21,782 bases of DNA from Anaerolineae bacterium (GCA_030598885.1 JAUVOZ010000011.1:1-21782), one strand, 5' to 3'. Shown: positions 7,605 to 16,464, numbered from the stretch's first letter. The notes: a model not told the origin generated them from the sequence alone. Numbers and translations are program-made.

Positions 7605-9299
7605 ATGGACGAGGCACGCATCCAGGAAAATGGCGAGAGGCACCAGCGATTCATCGATAAGTACCGCGAGATCGATGGTCGAATGCTGCGTCAAGTCGTC
7701 AGCACTGGTTTGAGTTGGTTAAGAACCAATCAGCAATTAGTCAATTCACTCAACGTATTTCCAGTCCCCGATGGTGATACCGGTACCAACATGGTGCTGA
7801 CAATGCAATCGGCTGTGGACGAGATCGCTTCTACTGGAGAACGCTCGATCAGCCAAGTCGCCCAAACAATCGCCCACGGTGCTTTAATGGGTGCTCGAGG
7901 GAACTCCGGCGTGATCCTGTCCCAACTCTGGCGCGGCTTTGCTCGCGCGCTCGATGGACATGAGAAGATGGATGCTGAAACCATGGCATTTGCCCTGGAT
8001 CAGGCTCGGGAAACAGCCTACAAAGGGGTGGTCCGGCCAGTGGAAGGTACTATCCTGACTGTCTCAAAAGATATCGCTTTAGCCGCGGAGGAGGCGATCC
8101 ACGACGGCGTCCAATCTGCATATGAAATGCTAGAAATTATCGTTGAAGCTGCGGATAAGTCCGTCATCCGAACTCCTGACTTGCTTCCAGTGCTCAAAGA
8201 CGCTGGAGTGGTGGATAGTGGCGGCAAAGGCCTGTTCTTATTATTCGAAGGTATTTTACGAGCTATCAATCGTCTTCCGTTAGATCAACCACTGACAGCT
8301 GTCCAACCACTCAGCGCTCTTGTTCTGGATCGTGCTTCAGAGGCGGTCGAACCCGGCCAGGATTGGGAGGTTATCGTCGATTTCCGCCCCCATTCACCGC
8401 TTGATGTGACTGACTTCTATCACCACCTTGATGAGTTGGGAACTTCCATCCAGGTCGGTGAAGGAGACGGGATGTACCGGATGCACATCCACGTCCCCGA
8501 CGAAGTACGGTTTGGACCCATCGAGTACATAGATAATCTTGGGACAGTAACCAACATTGCCATCGAAAACCTGATGGTGCAAATGGGAGATCAGTCCAGT
8601 CAAGAAGACATGCGGAGCATACAGCTGGAACCTGTCGAACCCAACCAGATCGCGACTATTGCGGTTGCGCCTGGTCACGGCATTGCGCGTATTTTCGCAA
8701 GTTTGGGGGTCGCGGCGATCGTCGAGGGTGGCCAAACAATGAACCCAAGCACACAAGAGATCCTTGACGCATTCGAGAATTTACCCACCGATAAAGTCAT
8801 TATCCTACCCAATAACAAGAACATCGTTTTGGCCGCAGAGCAGGCTACCGAATTAACCGTTAAGCAAGTGGTTGTTGTCCCCTCGATCTCTGTCCCTCAG
8901 GGCGTCAGTGCGTTGTTTGCCTTTAATCACGAAGGCGACTTCGATGAAATCGTAGCCGCTATGACCAATGCACTCAACAACGTCCAGTTTGCCGAAATAA
9001 CTACTGCAACCCGCTCGGTCGATATTGATGGGCTATCGGTAAATCAAGGGCAGGTTATATGCATGCTCAACGGGCACCTTGCCGCTGCCGGCGACAATCT
9101 GGAGCAAGTTTTACACGAAACACTCCGCCAAGCGAACACCGACCAGGCGGAATTAATCACTCTATACTATGGTGCTGATCTCGGCGTGATGCAAACAAAC
9201 CAACTGGCTGACAACATACGTCTAACCTGGCCGCAACAAGAGGTCGAGGTCGTTGAAGGTGGACAACCTCACTACCAAATAATCCTATCCATCGAGTAA
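7605..9299 (+). CDS. fakA: Fatty-acid kinase FakA-like (DAK/YloV family)
   Basis: This 564-residue protein is a DhaL-type kinase of the YloV/FakA family. In Gram-positive bacteria FakA phosphorylates fatty acids held by FakB (DegV) proteins, giving acyl-phosphate for phospholipid synthesis. The DhaL domain occupies about residues 27-220. NVFPVPDGDTGTNM starts at 50 and holds the Mg-binding Asp56 and Asp58, GARGNSGVILSQ is at 96-107, and VDSGGKGL is at 203-210. A middle domain and a C-terminal DegV-like domain (around 345-564) follow. Size is normal for the family (about 550). Two degV genes follow directly, which supports the fatty-acid role. The N-terminus before IDGRMLRQV is about 20 residues longer than B. 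subtilis YloV; only a close GGCAGG precedes the ATG. Confidence 0.92.
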   Translation: MDEARIQENGERHQRFIDKYREIDGRMLRQVVSTGLSWLRTNQQLVNSLNVFPVPDGDTGTNMVLTMQSAVDEIASTGERSISQVAQTIAHGALMGARGNSGVILSQLWRGFARALDGHEKMDAETMAFALDQARETAYKGVVRPVEGTILTVSKDIALAAEEAIHDGVQSAYEMLEIIVEAADKSVIRTPDLLPVLKDAGVVDSGGKGLFLLFEGILRAINRLPLDQPLTAVQPLSALVLDRASEAVEPGQDWEVIVDFRPHSPLDVTDFYHHLDELGTSIQVGEGDGMYRMHIHVPDEVRFGPIEYIDNLGTVTNIAIENLMVQMGDQSSQEDMRSIQLEPVEPNQIATIAVAPGHGIARIFASLGVAAIVEGGQTMNPSTQEILDAFENLPTDKVIILPNNKNIVLAAEQATELTVKQVVVVPSISVPQGVSALFAFNHEGDFDEIVAAMTNALNNVQFAEITTATRSVDIDGLSVNQGQVICMLNGHLAAAGDNLEQVLHETLRQANTDQAELITLYYGADLGVMQTNQLADNIRLTWPQQEVEVVEGGQPHYQIILSIE

Positions 9300-9301
9300 T
9301 T

Positions 9302-10165
9302 ATGTCCAGGGTGCGAATTGTCACTGATAGCACGATACGTTTCTCAACCCCCAACTTTATCGATCACCACCTTGTAACTATCGCCCCAACGATAGTCCGC
9401 TGTGGGTCGGTTAGCGTCCAGGACGATCCACTGGTGGATTTGGCGATGATGCATCGCCTACTTGAGGATTGTCAAACTAATCCTACGGCTGAAGCACCAA
9501 CTCAGGAACAATTAACCCAAATCTATGCCCAGCTCCAACCAAGCGCTGATCAGATACTCTCCATCCACACTTCCGCCGGGTTGAGCGACGCGGTCGTCAA
9601 CGCGAATACTGCCAGCCAACAATTCCTCGGTCGGTTAGACATCCAGGTGATTGACTCTCAGTCGATATCAATCGGACTTGGATTACTCGTCCAGGCTGCC
9701 GCTGAGGGAGCTTCACGTGGCGAGGATCTTGATACCCTGGTCCAAATTGTCCGTGGGATGATCCCCCGCATCTATATGGTTTTTTTCCTCAGTGACCTAT
9801 ACTACCTGGTCCAAAACGGTCTAATCAGCCAATCGCAAGCCATATTAGGTAACATGCTGGGGATCGTTTCCTTTCTGACTATGGAAGAAGGGCAGATGAC
9901 CCCAATGGAAAAAGTTCGTTCAAGACCACGAGCAATTGAAAAACTGATTGAATTTGTGTGCGAATTTTCCGATGTTGAACACCTGGCGATCCTACAGGCT
10001 GATTCCCGTCCCAGCCATGAGAGCATGTCGATGATAGACCGGTTGCGGGTTTATCACCCTAGCACACCGATCACGACTGTGTGCTATGGCCCCTCCATCT
10101 CAACCATAGTTGGACTTGACAGCCTGGGGGTTGTTGTCCTAGAAGCAGAAGGGAGTAGCCTTTGA
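9302..10165 (+). CDS. DegV family fatty-acid-binding protein, first copy (divergent)
   Basis: This 287-residue DegV/FakB-like protein should hold a fatty acid for the kinase encoded just upstream. It starts RIVTDSTIRFSTPNF; the ligand-contact Ser region is IHTSAGLSD (around 88-96), and the linker domain has EEGQMTPMEKVRSRPRAIEKL. It departs from the family in two places. The usual TLEYLKKGGRI is LSDLYYLVQNGLI here. The C-terminal GTHVGPG motif, whose His contacts the carboxylate of the fatty acid, reads STIVGLD, with Ile269 at the His position. It may bind another ligand or bind in another way. It begins two bases after the kinase gene, with no clear ribosome binding site, so coupling is likely. 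Confidence 0.88.
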   Translation: MSRVRIVTDSTIRFSTPNFIDHHLVTIAPTIVRCGSVSVQDDPLVDLAMMHRLLEDCQTNPTAEAPTQEQLTQIYAQLQPSADQILSIHTSAGLSDAVVNANTASQQFLGRLDIQVIDSQSISIGLGLLVQAAAEGASRGEDLDTLVQIVRGMIPRIYMVFFLSDLYYLVQNGLISQSQAILGNMLGIVSFLTMEEGQMTPMEKVRSRPRAIEKLIEFVCEFSDVEHLAILQADSRPSHESMSMIDRLRVYHPSTPITTVCYGPSISTIVGLDSLGVVVLEAEGSSL

Positions 10166-11007
10166 TGGTACCTAAAAATACCGTCGCCATCGTCACCGAC
10201 AGTATCGCCGACATCCCGCCTGAGGAGGTGGAAGCCTTACACATAACTGTGGTACCAGCACTGGTCACGGTGGAGGGAAAAACATACCTGGATGGGGAAG
10301 AGCTCTCACGGGATGAATTTTATCGCCGGATGCCCTCTCTATCGGAACCAGCAACCACCGCTGCTCCATCCCCCCTAGCCTTTGAAAAAGTATATCGGCG
10401 ACTATTAAGCTCAGGTGTTGAGCGGATTCTTTCCATCCACGTCGCCTCTAATTTAAGTGGAATGCTCAATACCGTCCACCAGGCAGCGCAGGCTTTCGGC
10501 GATCGTATACACTTATTCGATAGCAAACAACTTTCATTGGGCCAAGGCTTCCAGGCGATGGAAGCCGCAACTGCCGCGCTCAAGGATGCGTCATTCGAAT
10601 CCGTGCTCGAAACCACCCTTACCGCCCGGGGAAGAATAAATTTTATCGCGATGATCAACACCCTCGAATACCTAAAACGTAGTGGACGAATAAATTGGCT
10701 ACGTGCAGGTATGGGAGATTTGCTGCGCCTTAAACTCCTGGTTAGGGTCGCCGACGGGGTTATTGAACGACTAGGGATGACCCGAACCCGGAGCAAAGCC
10801 CTCAGCCAACTTCTATCCCTAGCTAATTCTTGGGGACCGCTCAAACGCCTGGCTGTTCTCCACTCAGCCATCCCTGAAGAAGCAGCCAATGTGGCTGATA
10901 TACTTCGCCACCAGTCCTCACATCCGCCGTTGGTTGTGGATGTCACTACTGCGCTTGGTGTCCACATCGGACCCAGCGCCATCGGTCTGGTGGGGTTGAG
11001 CAAGTAG
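10165..11007 (+). CDS. DegV family fatty-acid-binding protein, second copy (canonical)
   Basis: This 280-residue protein is a more regular DegV/FakB. It begins VPKNTVAIVTDSIADIPPE, has the ligand Thr region PATTAAPSP (62-70), the Ser region IHVASNLSGM (91-100), the classical NTLEYLKRSGRIN (165-177), and GVHIGP (265-270) with His267 intact. It is therefore expected to bind a fatty acid and work with the FakA-like kinase. The ATG at 10165 overlaps the stop of the first degV by one base (TGATG) and has GGGAG (10151-10155) nine bases upstream; a TTG one codon earlier is less likely. The two copies are clearly different in sequence, so the pair is old, not a recent duplication. Confidence 0.92.
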   Translation: MVPKNTVAIVTDSIADIPPEEVEALHITVVPALVTVEGKTYLDGEELSRDEFYRRMPSLSEPATTAAPSPLAFEKVYRRLLSSGVERILSIHVASNLSGMLNTVHQAAQAFGDRIHLFDSKQLSLGQGFQAMEAATAALKDASFESVLETTLTARGRINFIAMINTLEYLKRSGRINWLRAGMGDLLRLKLLVRVADGVIERLGMTRTRSKALSQLLSLANSWGPLKRLAVLHSAIPEEAANVADILRHQSSHPPLVVDVTTALGVHIGPSAIGLVGLSK

Positions 11008-11010
11008 CCT

Positions 11011-11040
11011 CTGGCACATTTCCGCCTTCCCTTTTATAGT
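11011..11040 (+). promoter_or_regulatory. Promoter directly before recG (possible leaderless start)
   Basis: TATAGT (11035-11040) is a good -10 box; CTGGCA (11011-11016) is a fair -35 box 18 bases upstream. The -10 box ends seven bases before the recG ATG, the same spacing as at rpe. There is no Shine-Dalgarno-like sequence in the 11008-11047 gap. Confidence 0.5.
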
Positions 11041-11047
11041 TAACCTA

Positions 11048-13564
11048 ATGAACCCAGCCCTGAAAAAGTTGACCAAGTACCTGCGCCTGGAGGCCGATCG
11101 CGGCTATGACAATCGCGCCGTGGTAGGTGGACTTCAACATATGCTCGATCCATGGGAAGCGGAAGCGCGTGAAACTGGCTTTCCGGAGAAGATCATTGAA
11201 ATCGTACTTGCCCATTTAAAAGATTACCCTCATCTCAATCCACACTCACGCCAAGAAAGGCTGAAGGACTTGTGGAGCAGTTTGGGAACCGAATTACCAA
11301 ACCTTTCATTACCTGAAGTCCCTGAGCTTAAGGAAATAGCTGAATTAAAAGATCGAACACCTTCTATTCCGACCGCTACCGAGGCTCAACCAATTGGCGA
11401 ACCAACTGGAATCGAGGCTCAGACACCACTTAGCCAACCACCCTCAACCCATCTTCCCCAGCCTGAGACGATCCGAGAACCAAAGCCCGAAGAACCACCA
11501 GCCGCCTTGGAAGCGCCACTGACCACCATCGCCGGGATAGGACCAAAATCAGCTAAGACTCTGCACAAGCTTAACCTTGAGACGTTGGGTGATCTCCTAT
11601 GGCACCTTCCTCGCCGGTACGACGACTATTCCCAGCTAAAAACCATCAACCGGCTTTGGTACGGTGAGGAAGTCACCATTATCGGCACAGTAGAGGAAGT
11701 CCAGATTCGTACTGTACGTAGCGGTAGGATGAAATTGATCGAGGCTGTCATCAGCGATGGTACCGGAGCTCTTCGGGTCACATGGTTCAACCAAGCCTGG
11801 ATCGCTGACCGACTTCGCCCTGGTCGACCTGTCGTTCTCTCAGGAAAAGTGGAGCAGTACCTGGGCCGGCTAACGATGAACAATCCCGAATGGGAGGCGC
11901 TCGAACGCAAGCAATTACACACCAACCGCATCGTCCCCGTCTACCCACTAACCTCTGGTGTGACCTCGAAGTGGCTACGGCGGGTGATCCATTCAGTCGT
12001 CACCCGACTGGCACCCCGCATTCCTGATCCGCTGCCGAAATCTGTCCGGGAATCAGCTGATCTGTTACCGCTGAATATTGCCTTACAACAGATCCATTTT
12101 CCAGACGACTGGGAACATCTCCGCTTAGCACAGCATCGCTTGGCCTTCAACGAGATGTTCTTGCTTCAACTCGGCGTCTTACGCCAGAAGAGCGAATGGG
12201 GACAACTGAGTAGCCCGCCATTGACAATCGATGACACACAGGTCACCCGCTTCACCGAATCTCTTCCCTACGAACTTACAAATTCTCAGCTGTCTGCCTT
12301 CAAAGATGTTCGTGAGGATCTGGCTGCTCCACATCCGATGAACCGCTTATTGCAAGGGGACGTAGGTTCTGGTAAAACGGTTATCGCGGCTACAGTCATT
12401 GGTATAGCCGCCGCCAACAACGCGCAATCAGCCGTCATGACCCCAACCAGCATCCTGGCCGAGCAGCACTACCAGACGATGTTAGATCTGTTGCCTCCCG
12501 CAACCGACATCCCTGCGGAAGCGATCCAATTGCTGATAGGAGCAACGCCAGAAGCTGAGAAACAAGCGATCCGTGAGGGTTTGGCAAATGGGCAGATCCA
12601 GGTCGTCTTGGGAACACACGCCCTACTGGAAGATCCGGTAACCTTCGCTAACTTGGGCCTTGTGGTTATCGATGAACAGCACCGTTTTGGTGTCGAGCAG
12701 CGAGCTGTACTACGCAACAAAGGCGAGAATCCCAACCTGCTAGTCATGACCGCCACTCCCATTCCCCGCTCTTTGGCACTAACGATCTACGGAGATCTTG
12801 ATATCACCGTAATAGATGAGATGCCTCCTGGTCGTATACCGATCGAAACGCGCGTCTTACTACCCATCGAGAGATCACGAGCCCACAACTTCATCATCGG
12901 TCAATTGGAGAGTGGTCACCAGGCTTTCATCATCTATCCCCTTGTGGAGGGATCCGAGAAGGTCCAGGCAAAGGCTGCGGTTGATGAACACCAACGCCTA
13001 CAGGAAAATATATTCGTGGGTTATAAAGTGGGGCTGTTGCACGGTCGTATGCGTCCAGATGAGAAAGAGAACACCATGGCAAGTTTCAGATCCGGTGAGT
13101 ATGATGTGCTTGTCTCCACCTCAGTACTTGAGGTCGGGGTGGATATACCTAATGCTACCGTGATGCTGATAGAAGGTGCAAACCGCTTCGGCTTAGCCCA
13201 GCTCCATCAGTTTCGAGGTCGCGTAGGACGCGGGGAACACAAGTCGTATTGCTTATTAATTCCCGATAGTGAGGATGAAGCTGACAACCAACGTCTATCT
13301 GCTATAGAATCGACCAACGACGGCTTTGAATTAGCCGAACTTGATCTGAACCAACGTGGGCCAGGCGATTTCCTGGGAACGCGCCAATCAGGGTTTGCTG
13401 AGTTGCGAACAGCTCGTCTAACGGATATTCGCCTGATCGAGAAAGCTCGTCGAGAAGCCGTCCACTTATTTAAAGCGGATCCCATATTGGCTCAACCAGA
13501 ACACGCTCTCCTATCAAGGGAAATGGCGCGATTCTGGACAACCGCAAAAGGAGAGATCAGCTGA
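11048..13564 (+). CDS. recG: ATP-dependent DNA helicase RecG with N-terminal extension
   Basis: RecG reverses stalled replication forks and processes branched DNA. In this 838-residue protein the standard RecG body begins near residue 155 with APLTTIAGIGPKSAKTLHKL, followed by the wedge/OB domain, Walker A GDVGSGKT (437-444), the DEQH box (542-545, in VVIDEQHRFGVEQR), the MTATPIPRS motif, and the QFRGRVGRG motif near the end. Before it are about 155 extra residues: a helical part (1-80) and a Pro/Glu/Thr-rich linker (about 100-153). Similar N-terminal extensions are known in Thermotoga RecG. The gene overlaps coaD by one base (TGATG). No frame break is seen. Confidence 0.97.
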   Translation: MNPALKKLTKYLRLEADRGYDNRAVVGGLQHMLDPWEAEARETGFPEKIIEIVLAHLKDYPHLNPHSRQERLKDLWSSLGTELPNLSLPEVPELKEIAELKDRTPSIPTATEAQPIGEPTGIEAQTPLSQPPSTHLPQPETIREPKPEEPPAALEAPLTTIAGIGPKSAKTLHKLNLETLGDLLWHLPRRYDDYSQLKTINRLWYGEEVTIIGTVEEVQIRTVRSGRMKLIEAVISDGTGALRVTWFNQAWIADRLRPGRPVVLSGKVEQYLGRLTMNNPEWEALERKQLHTNRIVPVYPLTSGVTSKWLRRVIHSVVTRLAPRIPDPLPKSVRESADLLPLNIALQQIHFPDDWEHLRLAQHRLAFNEMFLLQLGVLRQKSEWGQLSSPPLTIDDTQVTRFTESLPYELTNSQLSAFKDVREDLAAPHPMNRLLQGDVGSGKTVIAATVIGIAAANNAQSAVMTPTSILAEQHYQTMLDLLPPATDIPAEAIQLLIGATPEAEKQAIREGLANGQIQVVLGTHALLEDPVTFANLGLVVIDEQHRFGVEQRAVLRNKGENPNLLVMTATPIPRSLALTIYGDLDITVIDEMPPGRIPIETRVLLPIERSRAHNFIIGQLESGHQAFIIYPLVEGSEKVQAKAAVDEHQRLQENIFVGYKVGLLHGRMRPDEKENTMASFRSGEYDVLVSTSVLEVGVDIPNATVMLIEGANRFGLAQLHQFRGRVGRGEHKSYCLLIPDSEDEADNQRLSAIESTNDGFELAELDLNQRGPGDFLGTRQSGFAELRTARLTDIRLIEKARREAVHLFKADPILAQPEHALLSREMARFWTTAKGEIS

Positions 13565-14091
13565 TGGTACGAGCCGTTTTTCCCGGCACTTTCGATCCTA
13601 TCCACAACGGTCACATCGATATCGCCCAACGGGCGGCACGGCTCTTCGATGAATTGATCGTCGCTGTGTATGATAAACCCCCAAAGAGCTTGTTGCTCAC
13701 ACCGCAGAAGCGACTTAACCTTGTAAGCCAAGCCTTCGCAGAAGACGAACATGTAAGCGCCACTTTGTTCAGCGGATTGATCGTTAACTTCTGTCAGGAA
13801 GTGGGAGCCCAGGTAATCGTTCGTGGGTTGCGAGTCTTCTCAGACTTCGAACTTGAATTCCGCATGGCCTTGGCTAACCACCGGCTGGCGCCAGAGATTG
13901 ATGTCATTGCGTTGATCACCAGTGAAGAGCATAGCTTCCTGAGCGGTTCCACCGTAAAGGAGATCGCTTCACTCGGCGGAGACATCAGCAGCTTCGTGCC
14001 TGAATACGTTACCGTAGCACTTAAAGAACGGTTTAATGAACTCGGCGAGGATGGACCCAATATGGTACCCATGACCTCACTGAGGGATTAA
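13564..14091 (+). CDS. coaD: Phosphopantetheine adenylyltransferase
   Basis: This 175-residue enzyme makes dephospho-CoA from 4'-phosphopantetheine and ATP, the fourth step of CoA synthesis. It has the nucleotidyltransferase signature FPGTFDPIHNGHIDI (HNGH at 14-17), the conserved RGLRVFSDFELEFRMALANHRL block, and the C-terminal FLSGSTVKEIASLGGDISSFVP in place of the usual SSS/ISST motif. It is about 10-15 residues longer than typical CoaD because of a short polar tail (NELGEDGPNMVPMTSLRD). AAAGGAG lies 10 bases before the ATG, within the end of recG. In many bacteria rsmD stands between recG and coaD; here it is absent. Confidence 0.96.
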   Translation: MVRAVFPGTFDPIHNGHIDIAQRAARLFDELIVAVYDKPPKSLLLTPQKRLNLVSQAFAEDEHVSATLFSGLIVNFCQEVGAQVIVRGLRVFSDFELEFRMALANHRLAPEIDVIALITSEEHSFLSGSTVKEIASLGGDISSFVPEYVTVALKERFNELGEDGPNMVPMTSLRD

Positions 14092-14191
14092 ATTGGGTTG
14101 ACCACAATCGATGTATGGTGTACGCTTCGGCCCAAACCTTGCACCCTAGGAATGCGGTCCGATTGGTCGGAGTGGTGGACCGGAGGGAAAT

Positions 14192-14689
14192 ATGGATATC
14201 CTGCACCTGGTGGATCGGCTGGAGGAACTTTTCAACGAGAGCCGGCTGATTCCTCTCACACATAATGTGATCGTGGACGAGGATCGCATGCTGGAGATCA
14301 TCGACCAGATGCGTATATCGATCCCAGACGAGGTCAAAAAAGCCCAGCAGGTGTTGGCTCAACGCGACCGGGTTCTCGCCCAATCTCAGGAAGAAGGCAA
14401 CCGGACCATCGCTCTCGCCAAGAAGAAGGCTGATGAGCTGATGGCACGTGATGCTATCGTTGAGGTGGCGCAGGATAGGGCTGAACAAATCCTGGTTCAG
14501 GCTCGTGCGGATGCAGAGGTTATCCGTCGCGACGCCGATGACTACATCATCGAGACACTGGGATCTTTGGAAGCAGAATTGACCCGCTTAATCGAACAGG
14601 CGCGGAACGGTATCGCCAGATTAACTGCTGAAAAGGAACTACTGCTTCAAGTTCACGGGGATGTATCTGAAAACCCAGAAGAGGAATAA
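14192..14689 (+). CDS. SepIVA-like coiled-coil protein (DivIVA-related)
   Basis: This 165-residue protein is mostly coiled coil (about 45-155), rich in Ala, Glu, Gln and Arg, with no membrane segment. The start MDILHLVDRLEELFNESR, followed by a basic-acidic block PDEVKKAQQVLAQRDRVL and by ILVQARADAEVIRRDADDYI, resembles the actinobacterial SepIVA family, whose gene in Streptomyces also follows coaD. SepIVA is needed for septum formation and cell elongation in mycobacteria. Function here is inferred only from family and position. GGAGGG lies five bases before the ATG. The 100-base gap after coaD holds a TTGACC -35-like site (14098-14103) but no good -10. Confidence 0.75.
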   Translation: MDILHLVDRLEELFNESRLIPLTHNVIVDEDRMLEIIDQMRISIPDEVKKAQQVLAQRDRVLAQSQEEGNRTIALAKKKADELMARDAIVEVAQDRAEQILVQARADAEVIRRDADDYIIETLGSLEAELTRLIEQARNGIARLTAEKELLLQVHGDVSENPEEE

Positions 14690-14712
14690 CAGCCGTAAGC
14701 AATCGGGCTGTT
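14688..14712. terminator. Hairpin between convergent sepIVA-like gene and pyrG
   Basis: AACAGCC (14688-14694) pairs with GGCTGTT (14706-14712): a 7-bp stem with an 11-base loop starting in the stop codon of the plus-strand gene. It lies between two converging operons and could end both, but no strong T-run follows on either strand. Confidence 0.4.
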
Positions 14713-14737
14713 CCCTGTATGTAGTAATCGATACTTA

Positions 14738-16387
14738 CTATTCCGCTGCTTCGGTCACTTCCTTTGGCACTGCTTTCGTCACGACATTCGCCCTCACCGC
14801 AGATCTCTCTAGGAAAACCCGGAACAGCGGATGAGGTTTATTCGGTCGTGAGAGGAACTCCGGGTGAAATTGACACCCTAACATAAAGGGGTGGTCTGAA
14901 ATTTCTGCAATCTCGACTAGTCTTCCATCCGGCGAAATACCTGAGAAGACCATCCCATGCTCACCCAAGATTTCTCGGTAAGAGTTCTTGAATTCAAAGC
15001 GGTGACGGTGGCGTTCCTCAACCAACGTCTTATTGTAAGCTTTTTCGGCTAGTGTCCCAGGCACTAACTGGCATGGGTAGAGCCCCAGCCGCATCGTCCC
15101 TCCCATTTCTGATACGCTCACCTGATCTGGAAGCAAGTCAATCACTGGATGAGCGGTATTACGGTCGAATTCGGTTGAATTGACACTTTCCGAGCCGAGT
15201 ATGTGACGACCGAATTCGATCACCATGACTTGCATCCCCAAGCAAAGGCCTAAGTAAGGTACTTTCTCCTGCCGGGCAAAACGGGCGGCGGCGATCTTGC
15301 CCTCAATTCCCCGAGAACCGAATCCGCCCGGCACGATGACACCGTGGGCTGACTCAAGTTCCTTCCAGCCCTTACCCTTTTCCAATTCAGCTGAGTGCAG
15401 CCAAAGAATCTCAACCTCGACGCCCACCGCGAGCGCCGCGTGCCGGAGGGCTTCCCGCACGCTCATGTAGGCATCCTGAAGCTCAATATATTTTCCAACC
15501 AACGCAATACGCACATTAGGACGAGCACTACGTTCGATGGCAATAAGACGCTCCCAATCCAACCAATCTGGTCTTCGCCGCTGCTTGAGCCCCAACCGAT
15601 CAAGGACAATCCCACCCAACCCTTCCTGCTCCAACATGATTGGAATCTCATTAAGAATCGAACATGTCGTGAGAGGGATCACAGCCCGCGCATCCACATC
15701 ACAGAATAAGGCTATCTTATCGCACAAGTTTTTACCGATAACATAGTCGGACCGAGCGATGATGACATCTGGTTGGATACCGATAGAACGTAGTTCGCGC
15801 ACCGAATGTTGAGTGGGTTTGGTCTTCAACTCTCCAGTAGCACCAATGCGTGGCAACCATGTCACGTGGATATACATCGTGTTCTCACGACCTACATCGG
15901 AGTGCATCTGACGCAGCGCCTCCAGGAAAGGGAGCGACTCGATATCCCCTACTGTACCGCCGACTTCGACAATGATAATTTCCGATTTGGTTGTGAGAGG
16001 GACGAGTCCAATACAGCGCTTGATCTCATTGGTAATATGTGGGACGACCTGTATAGTACCACCCAGAAAATCACCCCGTCTTTCCTTTGAGATCACCTCA
16101 GAGTAGATCTGTCCCGTGGTGACATTACATACTGAACTCAGGCTTGTATCGATGAATCGCTCGTAATGGCCAAGATCGAGGTCGGTCTCTGAGCCATCGT
16201 CGAGGACAAACACTTCACCATGTTGATAAGGGCTCATTGTCCCAGGATCGACGTTGATATAGGGATCCAGCTTCTGGATCGAAACGCTGAATCCTCGCTC
16301 CTTGAGCAGTTTTCCGAGTGCTGCTGCCGACAACCCCTTACCTACTGAGCTAACTACCCCGCCAGTGATAAAGATGTATTTGGTCAT
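14738..16387 (-). CDS. pyrG: CTP synthase
   Basis: This 549-residue enzyme turns UTP into CTP with glutamine as ammonia donor. The synthetase domain (1 to about 270) starts MTKYIFITGGVVSSVGKGL, with the P-loop SSVGKG, and includes ELKTKPTQHSV. The glutaminase domain (from about 290) holds the nucleophile Cys382 in YLGLCLGMQV and the His508/Glu510 pair in QFHPEF; the oxyanion region PGGFGSRG is at 353-360. The start at 16387 is clear: GGAGG (16393-16397) lies five bases upstream, and the ATG at 16399 is part of the binding site. A strong hairpin is 41 bases upstream. The C-terminal tail (from about 530) is a little longer than usual. Confidence 0.97.
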   Translation of the reverse strand: MTKYIFITGGVVSSVGKGLSAAALGKLLKERGFSVSIQKLDPYINVDPGTMSPYQHGEVFVLDDGSETDLDLGHYERFIDTSLSSVCNVTTGQIYSEVISKERRGDFLGGTIQVVPHITNEIKRCIGLVPLTTKSEIIIVEVGGTVGDIESLPFLEALRQMHSDVGRENTMYIHVTWLPRIGATGELKTKPTQHSVRELRSIGIQPDVIIARSDYVIGKNLCDKIALFCDVDARAVIPLTTCSILNEIPIMLEQEGLGGIVLDRLGLKQRRRPDWLDWERLIAIERSARPNVRIALVGKYIELQDAYMSVREALRHAALAVGVEVEILWLHSAELEKGKGWKELESAHGVIVPGGFGSRGIEGKIAAARFARQEKVPYLGLCLGMQVMVIEFGRHILGSESVNSTEFDRNTAHPVIDLLPDQVSVSEMGGTMRLGLYPCQLVPGTLAEKAYNKTLVEERHRHRFEFKNSYREILGEHGMVFSGISPDGRLVEIAEISDHPFMLGCQFHPEFLSRPNKPHPLFRVFLERSAVRANVVTKAVPKEVTEAAE

Positions 16388-16427
16388 AACCACCTCCATA
16401 ACCAGTCTCCTGGCTGCGATAAAAGAG

Positions 16428-16464
16428 CGGTGGGGAGGGCTGACTTACGGCGACCTCCCCACCG
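16428..16464 (-). terminator. Strong hairpin: terminator or attenuator before pyrG
   Basis: CGGTGGGGAGG and CCTCCCCACCG form a perfect 11-bp stem (16454-16464 with 16428-16438) around a 15-base loop. On the minus strand it is followed by CTCTTTTATC, a short T-rich run. It lies after the roadblock gene and before pyrG, so it can end the first or control entry into the second. Confidence 0.6.
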
